This document shows positions 6,869 through 14,119 of a stretch of 34,748 bases of DNA, one piece after another. The notes beneath the pieces were generated by a model, which saw only the letters and a program-made list of their open reading frames with translations, ran no database searches and had not been told where the DNA came from. Position 1 is the stretch's first letter, and the number at the start of each line of letters is the position of its first letter. Position numbers and translations under genes: made by a program. The stretch comes from an uncultured Verrucomicrobiota bacterium. GTDB taxonomy: Bacteria > Verrucomicrobiota > Kiritimatiellia > RFP12 > UBA3636. Location of the stretch: the NCBI GenBank assembly GCA_946624575.1, contig CAMOSH010000016.1, positions 1 through 34,748 on the forward strand, written 5' to 3'.

Positions 6869-8164
6869 ATGCAACGGATCGGGCTTCTCATCGAGCGGCA
6901 TTGGCACTACGGGCGGCGGCTGTGCGAGGGCATAGCGTCGCGAGCGCGGGAGCTGGGCGGGATGTCGCTGGAATTCATCGACTGGGAAACCCCGGCCGCG
7001 GGGCGCGGCCTGCGCGGGTTCGCCGGCTTCATCGCGCGGGTGTGGAGCGCCGACATTGCCAGGCGGCTGAGGGCGACCGGCCGGCCCGTGGTGGACGTTT
7101 ACGGCGGCGTCGCCGAAACGCCCTTTGTGGTCGCCGACCAGAACGCGGACCTCGTGGGGCGGCTCGCCGCGGAGCACTTCCTCGACCGCAGGTTCGAGCG
7201 CTTCGCCTTCTGCGGCTACTCGTGCCAGCGCTATTCCGTGCTTCGGCGCAAGGCCTACGCGCAGGCGCTGCGCGAGGCCGGGTTCGAATGCGACGTCTTC
7301 GAGGACGCGTCGTTCACGGCGGAGAAGTTCGGGCGAAAGGTCATCGGCAGGGGCGACTACGACGCGGGGCTTGCCGCCAGGCCGCTCGCCGCGTGGCTCA
7401 AGTCGCTCGAAAAGCCGGTCGCCGTGTTCTGCGCGCACGATCTCGTGGCGCTGCAGGTGGCCGAGACGTGCCGCAAGGCGGGGCTCGGCATCCCGCGCGA
7501 AGTCGCGGTTCTCGGAGTGGACGACGATCCGCTGCTCTGCGACTTCCGGGAACCGACGATTTCGTCGATCGATCCGAATCCGTTCGAGATCGGGCGCGAG
7601 GCCGTGGACGCGCTGGCGGAGTGGCTGGAGAACCCCGGGCGCCGCCCCGCCGACAGGCGTCCGGCCCCGGCGGGCCTCGTCGGGCGGGCTTCGACGCAGA
7701 CCTGTCCCGCGCCCGAGCCGTGGCTCTCCGACGCGCTGTGCTACATCCGCGAAAACATCGGACGCAACATCAACGCCTCCGAAGTCATCGCGGCGCTCGG
7801 GCGCTCGCACACGACCGTCGAGGCGGCGTTCCGGGAAAAGCTGGGGACGACGGTGCGCAGGGAAATCGCGCGCGTCCGCATCGAGGAGGCCAAGACGCTC
7901 TTGCGGGACGCGGCGCTGCCCCTTGCGGAAGTGTGCAAGCGCGCGGGCTTTTCGTCAAAGGCCTATTTCACGGCTGCGTTCCGCGCGGCGACGGGGCTCG
8001 CTCCCGGCGCCTGGCGGGAGTCCGCCGGGTCCTCCCTGCGTCGTCAACTGCGGGAGGTTGCCGGGTCCTCCCGGCGTCGTCAACTGCGGGAGTCCGCCGG
8101 GTCCTTCCAGCGTCGTCAACTGCGGGAGGCGTCCGGTCGGATTGGCGTTGAAGTCCGGGACTGA
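6869..8164 (+). CDS. XylR-type regulator: periplasmic-binding-like sensor plus AraC HTH
   Basis: A 431-aa transcription factor with the E. coli XylR architecture. A LacI/ribose-binding-type sugar sensor fills roughly residues 1-265 without the LacI helix-turn-helix (note GVDDDPLLCDF and the EPTISSIDPNPFEIG hinge region). An AraC-type double helix-turn-helix follows at about 285-390 (GRNINASEV ... GFSSKAYFTAAFRAATGLAP). The start at 6869 is supported by a promoter seven bases upstream and by typical family N-termini (MQRIGLLIE). After the usual AraC end at about residue 385 the frame continues through three 12-residue repeats encoded by 36-bp tandem repeats, so the C-terminal tail is probably a recent extension. 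It overlaps the convergent gene. It likely controls the adjacent sugar operon; the sugar is unknown. Confidence 0.87.
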   Translation: MQRIGLLIERHWHYGRRLCEGIASRARELGGMSLEFIDWETPAAGRGLRGFAGFIARVWSADIARRLRATGRPVVDVYGGVAETPFVVADQNADLVGRLAAEHFLDRRFERFAFCGYSCQRYSVLRRKAYAQALREAGFECDVFEDASFTAEKFGRKVIGRGDYDAGLAARPLAAWLKSLEKPVAVFCAHDLVALQVAETCRKAGLGIPREVAVLGVDDDPLLCDFREPTISSIDPNPFEIGREAVDALAEWLENPGRRPADRRPAPAGLVGRASTQTCPAPEPWLSDALCYIRENIGRNINASEVIAALGRSHTTVEAAFREKLGTTVRREIARVRIEEAKTLLRDAALPLAEVCKRAGFSSKAYFTAAFRAATGLAPGAWRESAGSSLRRQLREVAGSSRRRQLRESAGSFQRRQLREASGRIGVEVRD

Positions 8165-10136
8165 CCTGGCCATGCGCGGCGGGCGCGACGCGGAAAGAGT
8201 CGAGGGGCTCGTATCCGCGCGCCGCCATTAGTTCGTCCCACCTGGCCGGGAGTTCGATCTTCACGGTGGCGAAGCCTCCTCCCGGAACGCAAAGCGACTT
8301 GTTTCGCGAGGGATCCCCCGTAACGAGTATCGCGGTCTTGCCGGGGGCCATTGCCGGGACGGTGTCCATCCTTGAAAGTCCCGTCCAGGCGAGCCATGGC
8401 GGAGTGTCGGTTTCGGCGGCGCCCTCCTTGCGCGCCACCGTCCGCTCGTGTGCCGCGAGCGGATACTTTTCCGGATCGAACGCGCTGCCCGGGTTGCCCC
8501 AGTAGTTTGCGAACGCGCGTGAGCCGAGCGGCAGACGCGCCGCGCTTTCCAGAGCGCGACACAGAGCGTCCTTGGAGCTGTATTCGCGGGCCAGATCCCG
8601 CGCCACGCCTTCCGTGACCAAAAACGTCCGCCATGTCTGCGGCATGCCGCTGGCCAGGGCCATCTGCGACTTTTCGACAGCGTCCCACGCCATCATGTCC
8701 TTGATGCGGGCGGCGTCGGCGGTCGCGGGAACGAGGTTGTTGCCCCAGTTGATCGACGAGGCCGCGGTGAGAGTTGAGTCGTCCGCCGCGAAGCCGCGCT
8801 GCACATGCCATGGGGCCCAGCCGACGGCGGCGGCGGCCTTTTCGTCCTCGGCGATGACCCAGGGCATGAGGTACCCGAACGTGCCCATCCGAGATTCCTT
8901 CACTCGGTAGCCGCCGAGATTGAGCATCGCGAGATTGACGAAGCGGCCAAGGACGGCGTTCCTAGGCTCCGAAATCTCGCCCTGACCGCAGTCGAAGCCG
9001 AGCTGCCGCGCCACCGGTCCGTTGAGCCAGCAGTAGGGAGTCCACGCATGAGTCGAGGCGAGCGGCCGCCGGAAGTCGCCGTTTTTCATGGCTTCGGCGA
9101 AGGCAAGCAGGATCGGCATGAATTCCGGCGGGCATCCCGCCATGACTCCGTTTACCGCGACATGGCGCACCGTGACCTCGCGCTGCGCCGGCGGAATCGC
9201 GCCAAGCGACTTGTCAGGCGGGAGGTCGGTGAACGCGAGGAACTCCTCCACGGCCTGCACCGTCGGTGGAACCACCGGCAGGCCGTCCGTCCAACCGGAA
9301 TCGAGAAAAATCCGCTGGATGTCGGCGAAGGACCCGGAAATCGCGGCCGCGGCGGATTCTGACTTGGTGTCTTCCTGCGACGCCGCGTCGTCGGCCGAGG
9401 ACGCATTGGTTCCGGCCGCCGGGGAAGGCGACGCCGCGCCAAGAAGCCCGGCCTTCACCTGCGGCCAGAGCGTCTTGCGCGTGTTTTCTAGCAGCTCCTC
9501 GCGGGTGTGGCTGGCGAACGAGCCAGGATATTCCGCGATTGCGAGCCGCGCGAGCCCGGCCGCGCGTGCGGTGCCAGCGGCCTGTTTCGAAAATCCCGGC
9601 GCGGCGATCATGACAGACGGTATCCCGATCGCCTCTGCGGCGATGCACGAGCCAGTTTCCTTTGGAGTGCAAAGTCCGCATCCGCCATTGCCGGACACGA
9701 CGGCGTCGACGCCGAATTCGCGCAGCCTGTCCTGGAAGCGGTCCTTTTCGCGGCGCACGACGCCGGGGCGGGGATAAGGCCCCGCAGAGCCGATTTCCGA
9801 AAGGACGTAAACCTTTGCGGTCGGGAATTCCGCGAGAATGAGCCGGCGCAGTTCGGGGTGGGTCACGTTGGCCATGAAACTGCCGCCGACGAGGGCGATC
9901 GTCTTGCCGTCGAGCGACGCGAGCCTCGGCGCCGGGGCGATTGGGTCCACGGCCGATTCCGGCACCGGGGATAGGACGGTGAATTCGTCCGGGGCGGGGA
10001 TGGCCGCGGCCTCGGCGTCCGCCTTGGCCCATTCTGGCAGCGCGCACGCGCCGTCCGGGCATTCCGGCGGTTCCGCGCCATGCAGGGCGACCGTGGCGAC
10101 AAGGGCGGCGACATGCAACGACGACGATTTTTTCAT
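7968..10136 (-). CDS. Exported UGSC-like (Cys form) protein fused to its usual partner domain
   Basis: A 722-aa protein. MKKSSSLHVAALVATVALHG is a probable Sec signal peptide. The N-terminal domain (about 70-235) resembles UGSC-family (seleno)proteins: CGLCT at 153-157 aligns with UGSCT, with Cys in place of selenocysteine and Leu for Ser, followed by GSC at 162-164. The second domain (about 270-600) has the hallmark DSGWTDGLPVVPPT and VAVNGVMAGCPPE of a family I recall as often encoded beside UGSC proteins. A low-complexity linker (about 236-265) joins them. The biochemical role is unknown; a thiol-redox function is inferred. Start 10136 has GGA eight bases upstream and a good promoter. The last 60 or so residues are 12-aa repeats from DNA shared with the convergent XylR gene, so the natural C-terminus may lie near 8160. 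Confidence 0.78.
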   Translation of the reverse strand: MKKSSSLHVAALVATVALHGAEPPECPDGACALPEWAKADAEAAAIPAPDEFTVLSPVPESAVDPIAPAPRLASLDGKTIALVGGSFMANVTHPELRRLILAEFPTAKVYVLSEIGSAGPYPRPGVVRREKDRFQDRLREFGVDAVVSGNGGCGLCTPKETGSCIAAEAIGIPSVMIAAPGFSKQAAGTARAAGLARLAIAEYPGSFASHTREELLENTRKTLWPQVKAGLLGAASPSPAAGTNASSADDAASQEDTKSESAAAAISGSFADIQRIFLDSGWTDGLPVVPPTVQAVEEFLAFTDLPPDKSLGAIPPAQREVTVRHVAVNGVMAGCPPEFMPILLAFAEAMKNGDFRRPLASTHAWTPYCWLNGPVARQLGFDCGQGEISEPRNAVLGRFVNLAMLNLGGYRVKESRMGTFGYLMPWVIAEDEKAAAAVGWAPWHVQRGFAADDSTLTAASSINWGNNLVPATADAARIKDMMAWDAVEKSQMALASGMPQTWRTFLVTEGVARDLAREYSSKDALCRALESAARLPLGSRAFANYWGNPGSAFDPEKYPLAAHERTVARKEGAAETDTPPWLAWTGLSRMDTVPAMAPGKTAILVTGDPSRNKSLCVPGGGFATVKIELPARWDELMAARGYEPLDSFRVAPAAHGQVSPGLQRQSDRTPPAVDDAGRTRRTPAVDDAGRTRQPPAVDDAGRTRRTPARRRERAPSPRGTQP
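8014..8135. repeat. 36-bp tandem repeat, three copies plus a partial, in overlapping gene ends
   Basis: Copies at 8014-8049, 8050-8085 and 8086-8121, then a partial copy. The shared core is CGTCGTCAACTGCGGGAG. As 36 is a multiple of three, the array is open on both strands: it encodes 12-aa units in the XylR-type protein (RRQLRE core) and in the UGSC-like protein (PAVDDAGRTR core). Confidence 0.9.
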
Positions 10137-10163
10137 GGTCGAAGTCCTACCTTTCGCCGCGAA

Positions 10164-10192
10164 ATCATATACCTTGACTTCGCGTTTAGCAA
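10164..10192 (-). promoter_or_regulatory. Promoter of the UGSC-like gene
   Basis: Minus strand TTGCTA (10192-10187), 17-bp spacer, TATGAT (10169-10164); predicted start about 20 bases before the ATG at 10136. Confidence 0.6.
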
Positions 10193-10224
10193 TCGTCGTT
10201 TCCCGGATTTTTCTCGTGGAGCTG

Positions 10225-10253
10225 TTGCATTGGCAGCGGGCGCGTGGTATCAT
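10225..10253 (+). promoter_or_regulatory. Promoter of ssrA
   Basis: TTGCAT (10225-10230), 17-bp spacer, TATCAT (10248-10253). The start would lie about 30 bases before the mature tmRNA 5' end, leaving a short precursor leader. Confidence 0.55.
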
Positions 10254-10292
10254 TGATGCGTCTCGCGCGCCAAGCCGTTTGGCGACGCGCAC

Positions 10293-10642
10293 GGGGGCGA
10301 CAGGTTTCGACGGGACGGTCGAGGCCGCGGTTGCGTGCGGGGGATCCGAGTGTACCCCTACAATTCTCCCGGAAAATTCAAACGCCAACAACGACGTTCC
10401 TCTCGCGGCCTAACTTTTGGCCCGACGCCGAACCACCGACGCCTGCTAGGTGGGGACGCGACGACTTGCAGGCTGGAAGCCCTCCGGGTGGCCGGGAGTT
10501 CTTCGACACGATCGTGGCCGCTGGCGCGTAGCGTGGCCCGCCTCCGGGCAGTGCTGCGGGCGAGACTCAAACGGAGGATACGCACGTAGACGCCTCGGTG
10601 GCGCCGCTTCGGACGTGGGTTCGACTCCCACCGCCTCCACCA
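10293..10642 (+). ncRNA. ssrA: tmRNA (transfer-messenger RNA)
   Basis: A 350-nt tmRNA that rescues stalled ribosomes with SmpB. The 5' GGGGGCGACAGGTTTCGACGG is the family signature. The 5' GGGGGCG pairs with 3' CGCCTCC (10632-10638; one G-U), and the T-arm GTGGG-TTCGACT-CCCAC sits at 10615-10631. Discriminator A and CCA are encoded at 10639-10642. The tag frame ends ...NANNDVPLAA with TAA at 10411-10413. The resume codon is not certain; if it is GAA at 10372 the tag is ENSNANNDVPLAA (13 aa). The hydrophobic Leu-Ala-Ala end is a normal ClpXP-type degron. It is followed by a hairpin terminator. No smpB is in view. Confidence 0.95.
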
Positions 10643-10645
10643 TTT

Positions 10646-10683
10646 TCCCCCGGAGGCGATTTTTCGCCACGGGGGATTTTTTT
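10646..10683 (+). terminator. Rho-independent terminator after ssrA
   Basis: A stem with outer TCCCCC/GGGGGA and inner GGCGA/TCGCC arms, loop TTTT, followed by seven T. It begins four bases after the tmRNA CCA and ends before the DUF1538 gene. Confidence 0.75.
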
Positions 10684-10717
10684 CTTTGCTTTTGGCGCAA
10701 GTGGTTCAGAGGGATCA

Positions 10718-12235
10718 GTGAATTTTCTTGAAAAGACAAAGGAAACCGCGTTGTCGGTTTTTCCCGTCGCGGCCATAGTGGTGATCCTCGGCGTCTTTGC
10801 GGTGCCGGCCGGGTCGGCGCCAGATGGCTGGATCGGGCGGTTTCTGGTCGGTTCCGTCCTGCTGGTGGCTGGACTCACGCTGTTTCTGCTTGGCGTGGAC
10901 GTCGGGATCCAGCCGCTCGGGGAGCGTCTTGGCGCAGCGCTTACGGCGAAGCGGCGCCTTTCGCTGCTTGTTGGCGCGGCGTTTGCGATCGGAGTCGTGG
11001 TGACCGCCGCCGAGCCGGACATCCAGGTGTTCGCAGACCAGGCCTGCAGCGTCTTTCCGGCAATGGGCAAATGGGCGCTCGTGGCGTCGATCGCCGTGGG
11101 CGTCGGGCTGTTTCTCGCGCTGGGAGTGTACCGGACCGCAATCAGGTTCTCGCTCAAGGCGACTTTGTTCTGGTCGTATCTGCTGCTTGGCGCGCTGGCG
11201 TGTTTTTCCGATGCGCCAATGCACGGTGTGGCGTTCGACTCCGGCGGCGCGACGACCGGTCCGATGACGGTGCCGTTTGTGATTGCGCTCGGCGTCGGCA
11301 TCGCGACGTCCCGCGCGACGGACCGCGACGGCGGATTCGGCCTGACGGGGGTCGCCTCCGTCGGTCCCGTGATGGCCGTGCTGGCGTATTCGCTGTGTCT
11401 TGGGGTCGGCTCTGGTGGCGGAGGCACCGAAGGCGGAGGCGCGGCGGTCGATGCCGGCGCCACCGAAGGCGCGGCGGCGGCGGGAGGCCTGTTTTCCGCG
11501 GCTCTGGCGGCGGCGGGCGACTCGTGCCGCGAGGCGCTGGTTTCGATTCTGCCGCTCGCGGCGCTTTTCGCCGTTGCCCAGGCTGCGCTGCTCCGAATTT
11601 CCGTGCGTCAGACATTGCGCATCTGCGTGGGCCTGCTTTGGTCGCTCATCGGCCTAGGCGTGTTCCTTTCTGGGGTGAACGGCGGCTTCATGCAGGCGGG
11701 CGGCATCCTTGGCGAGGCCCTTGGAGCGAAAGCCGCAGCCGGCGGCCTGGTTCCTTCGTGTCTGCTGCTTGGCGCAGGGCTCGCGTTCGGCGCGATAATC
11801 GTGTGCGCCGAACCTGCGGTCTGGGTGCTTGGCGACCAGGTCGAACGCGTTTCCGCAGGCGCCATACCGCGGCGCACCCTGCTCCTGTTCCTGTCCGCCG
11901 GAACTGCTTTTGCGATCGCGCTCGCGATGGCCAGGGCGATTGCCGGTTTTCCGCTTTCCCGCATTCTTCTGCCAGGATACGCGCTCGCGATGCTGCTCAT
12001 GGTATGGACTCCGCAGCCGTATACCGGGCTGGCGTTCGATTCCGGCGGCGTGGCGTCGGGGCCGCTCACATCCACTTTCGTGCTTTCGTTCGCGTTGGGC
12101 GCGGCCCGCGCCGGCAGGGGAGGGGACGACGCCTTCGGCGTCATCGCCCTCGTGGCACTAATGCCGCTGCTGGCGATTCAGGCCATGGGCATCATGGTTT
12201 CGAGAAAAAGGAAACACAACACGGAGGGCATGTGA
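10718..12235 (+). CDS. DUF1538 integral membrane protein
   Basis: A 505-aa polytopic membrane protein with the internal duplication typical of DUF1538. Each half contains an EP-(x)-VxV-x-(A/G)DQ segment after hydrophobic helices and an AFDSGG-x-x-(T/S)GP motif inside a membrane segment (AFDSGGATTGP and AFDSGGVASGP). About a dozen hydrophobic segments can be seen. The function is not established; transporter-like behaviour is inferred from topology. A Gly/Ala-rich loop separates the halves. GTG at 10718 is chosen because AGAGG lies five bases upstream and the hydrophobic N-terminus follows; longer frames run back into the tmRNA. The stop overlaps the PII gene start (TGATG). Pairing with PII proteins is a known genomic association for this family and suggests PII-like control of the transporter. 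Confidence 0.85.
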   Translation: MNFLEKTKETALSVFPVAAIVVILGVFAVPAGSAPDGWIGRFLVGSVLLVAGLTLFLLGVDVGIQPLGERLGAALTAKRRLSLLVGAAFAIGVVVTAAEPDIQVFADQACSVFPAMGKWALVASIAVGVGLFLALGVYRTAIRFSLKATLFWSYLLLGALACFSDAPMHGVAFDSGGATTGPMTVPFVIALGVGIATSRATDRDGGFGLTGVASVGPVMAVLAYSLCLGVGSGGGGTEGGGAAVDAGATEGAAAAGGLFSAALAAAGDSCREALVSILPLAALFAVAQAALLRISVRQTLRICVGLLWSLIGLGVFLSGVNGGFMQAGGILGEALGAKAAAGGLVPSCLLLGAGLAFGAIIVCAEPAVWVLGDQVERVSAGAIPRRTLLLFLSAGTAFAIALAMARAIAGFPLSRILLPGYALAMLLMVWTPQPYTGLAFDSGGVASGPLTSTFVLSFALGAARAGRGGDDAFGVIALVALMPLLAIQAMGIMVSRKRKHNTEGM

Positions 12236-12918
12236 TGGACGAGAGCAGACTGATAGTGGGCATCTGTCCGCGCGGGCGCGGGGAGGCTCTGGCGACCGCC
12301 GCCAACGCGGCGGGCGCAGGCGGCGGCACGCTGGTCTTCGCGGAGGGAACGGCTCCGAACGCGCTGTTGCAGTTTCTCGGCATCGGCGGCACTTCGCGCG
12401 AATTGCTGATGTCCGTCGTAGCGGCCGAAAAGGCCCCGGCCGTGAAGGCCGCGATTCGCGCTACCGCCGCTTCGGCAAAGCGCTTCGGGGTCCTTTTCGA
12501 GACCACGGCACGCGCCTTGCTTCGCTTCGGCACTCCCGCCGCGCAGACGGCCTCCGCTCCGGCCGCAGACGCCTCCGTCTCCGGGACATACGAGGACAAA
12601 TCCATGAACGAAAAGAACGAACTTGTTTGCTTCATCGTCAACAAGGGCTATGCCGACGACGTCATGGCCGCGGCCCGCAAGGCCGGGGCAGGCGGTGGCA
12701 CCGTAGTCCCGGCGCGCGGAACCGCCAAGCCGGGCGACGAGACTTTTCTCGGCGTTCCTCTCGTCCCGGAAAAGGAGATGTTGCTTGCGATAGTGCCTGC
12801 GGCCGACGCCGTCGCGGTCTGCGACGCCGTTCGCGCGCTGCCGTGCTTGAGCGAGGCCGGTTCGGGAATCGCATTCCGCGTTCCCGTGACTGACTTTTCG
12901 CCGTTGGGCGGATCGTAG
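12235..12918 (+). CDS. Tandem PII-like regulatory protein (two fused domains)
   Basis: A 227-aa protein made of two PII-like (ferredoxin-fold) domains, about residues 1-100 and 125-227. Each has the GAGGGT turn where PII proteins have their T-loop base (GAGGGTLVFAEGTA and GAGGGTVVPARGTA). A short Ala/Ser-rich linker joins them. PII proteins are normally single domains of about 110 aa forming trimers, so this is a fusion of what are usually separate chains. GGAGG lies eight bases before the ATG, and the start overlaps the DUF1538 stop, so the two are coupled. An internal ATG at 12604 with GAGG upstream could also yield the second domain alone. It probably senses a small molecule or nucleotide for the DUF1538 protein; the ligand is unknown. 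Confidence 0.82.
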   Translation: MDESRLIVGICPRGRGEALATAANAAGAGGGTLVFAEGTAPNALLQFLGIGGTSRELLMSVVAAEKAPAVKAAIRATAASAKRFGVLFETTARALLRFGTPAAQTASAPAADASVSGTYEDKSMNEKNELVCFIVNKGYADDVMAAARKAGAGGGTVVPARGTAKPGDETFLGVPLVPEKEMLLAIVPAADAVAVCDAVRALPCLSEAGSGIAFRVPVTDFSPLGGS

Positions 12919-12973
12919 CGGGCGACCGCGAGGCGCACCGCGCCGTGTAGCACCGTGCTGTGTAGCGCCGCGC

Positions 12974-14119
12974 TCAGTGCAGCCAGGCGGCGGCGCGCGC
13001 GGCGGCGCGCGCCGTGGCGCCGTTGCCTCCAAGGGCGTCGCGGATTCCTGAGAACGCGCTGAGCTGCGCTTCTCGCGCGGGCCCGTCGGCGCACAGCGCG
13101 AGCAGTTCTCGGCGGACCGCCTCCGGGGTGAACGCCCCCTGTATCAGCTCAGGCACGACCGACCGGCCCGCCACTATGTTCGGCAGTCCGATCCAGCGCA
13201 CCCCGTTGAGAAGGCGTTTCATTATCGCGTACGTTGATCCGGCGACTTTGTAGACGATGGCGTGCGGACATCCGAGCAGCGCCGCCTCCAGGGTCGATGT
13301 GCCGCTTTTCACAATTGCCGCGCGCGCTTCGAGAAGCGCCTGCCGCGAGCGGCCCGTCACGACGTGGACGTGGCGCGGTCCGCTCCGCGCCGCCATCGCG
13401 GCGGCGCGGAGCTGCTCCGCCCGCGTTTCGTCGGGCGCGGGAAGGATGAACGAGCATTCGCCGAGCTCCGCTTCGGCCATGGCCGCTCCTTCGAGCAGGA
13501 CTGGCAGCATCCTGCGCACTTCGCCTGGGCGGCTGCCCGCCATCAGGGCGATTCGCGTGGCTCCGGGATCCCAGGGCAGGGTGCCGGACGCGGCGCTCCG
13601 GAAGGCGTCGATCTGCTCGACCAGCGGATGCCCTGTGAATTCGGCGCGCAGCCCTGTGCCTTCGAACAGCGCAGGCTCGAATGGGAAGAAGCAGAGAAGT
13701 TCGTCCAGCGACGCGGCAATTTTCGGTATGCGGTCCTTGCGCCAGGCCCATACCTGGGGGCAGACCCAGTGCACCGCAGGAATCCCCAGGGCGCGCGCTT
13801 CGCGCGCAAGCCGCAGGTTCATCCCGGGATAGTCAACGGTTATGAGCAGGTCGGGGCGCGGCGAAGCGCGTAGCGCGCTGCGCAACGAGCGAAGGAGTCC
13901 CGCGAAGAAGCGGAACCGGCGCGCCACTTCGACGAATCCGATCACGCCGGTTTGCGAAACGTGCGCCATCAGGCGGACGCCTTCCGCGCGCATTGCGTCG
14001 CCGCCGATGCCGAAGAACTCCGCGTCGGCGCAGCCGTGACTGCGGCGGAGTTCGCGCACGAGCGCCGCCGCGTAGAGTTCGCCGGAAGTCTCTCCGGCGC
14101 AGATCATTATGCGTTTCAT
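12974..14119 (-). CDS. lpxB: Lipid-A-disaccharide synthase
   Basis: A 381-aa GT19 glycosyltransferase, a normal LpxB length. It joins UDP-2,3-diacylglucosamine and lipid X into the lipid A disaccharide at the inner face of the cytoplasmic membrane. Family segments: CAGETSGELYAA at the N-terminus, FFGIGGDAM, ITVDYPGMN, VHWVCPQVWAW, the GSRPGE loop of the sugar-nucleotide domain, and VKSGTSTLEAAL near the C-terminal donor site. It is last in an operon after the GH94 gene, whose stop overlaps this start (ATGA). No other early lipid A gene adjoins it, although lpxA and fabZ lie 7 kb away on the other strand. The convergent PII gene ends 55 bases downstream of its stop; that gap contains only two GTGTAGC direct repeats. 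Confidence 0.95.
   Translation of the reverse strand: MKRIMICAGETSGELYAAALVRELRRSHGCADAEFFGIGGDAMRAEGVRLMAHVSQTGVIGFVEVARRFRFFAGLLRSLRSALRASPRPDLLITVDYPGMNLRLAREARALGIPAVHWVCPQVWAWRKDRIPKIAASLDELLCFFPFEPALFEGTGLRAEFTGHPLVEQIDAFRSAASGTLPWDPGATRIALMAGSRPGEVRRMLPVLLEGAAMAEAELGECSFILPAPDETRAEQLRAAAMAARSGPRHVHVVTGRSRQALLEARAAIVKSGTSTLEAALLGCPHAIVYKVAGSTYAIMKRLLNGVRWIGLPNIVAGRSVVPELIQGAFTPEAVRRELLALCADGPAREAQLSAFSGIRDALGGNGATARAAARAAAWLH

Noticed and set aside
12919-12973. Terminator between the PII and lpxB genes
   Set aside because: There is an AGCAC/GTGCT hairpin and a GTGTAGC direct repeat but no T tract on either strand.
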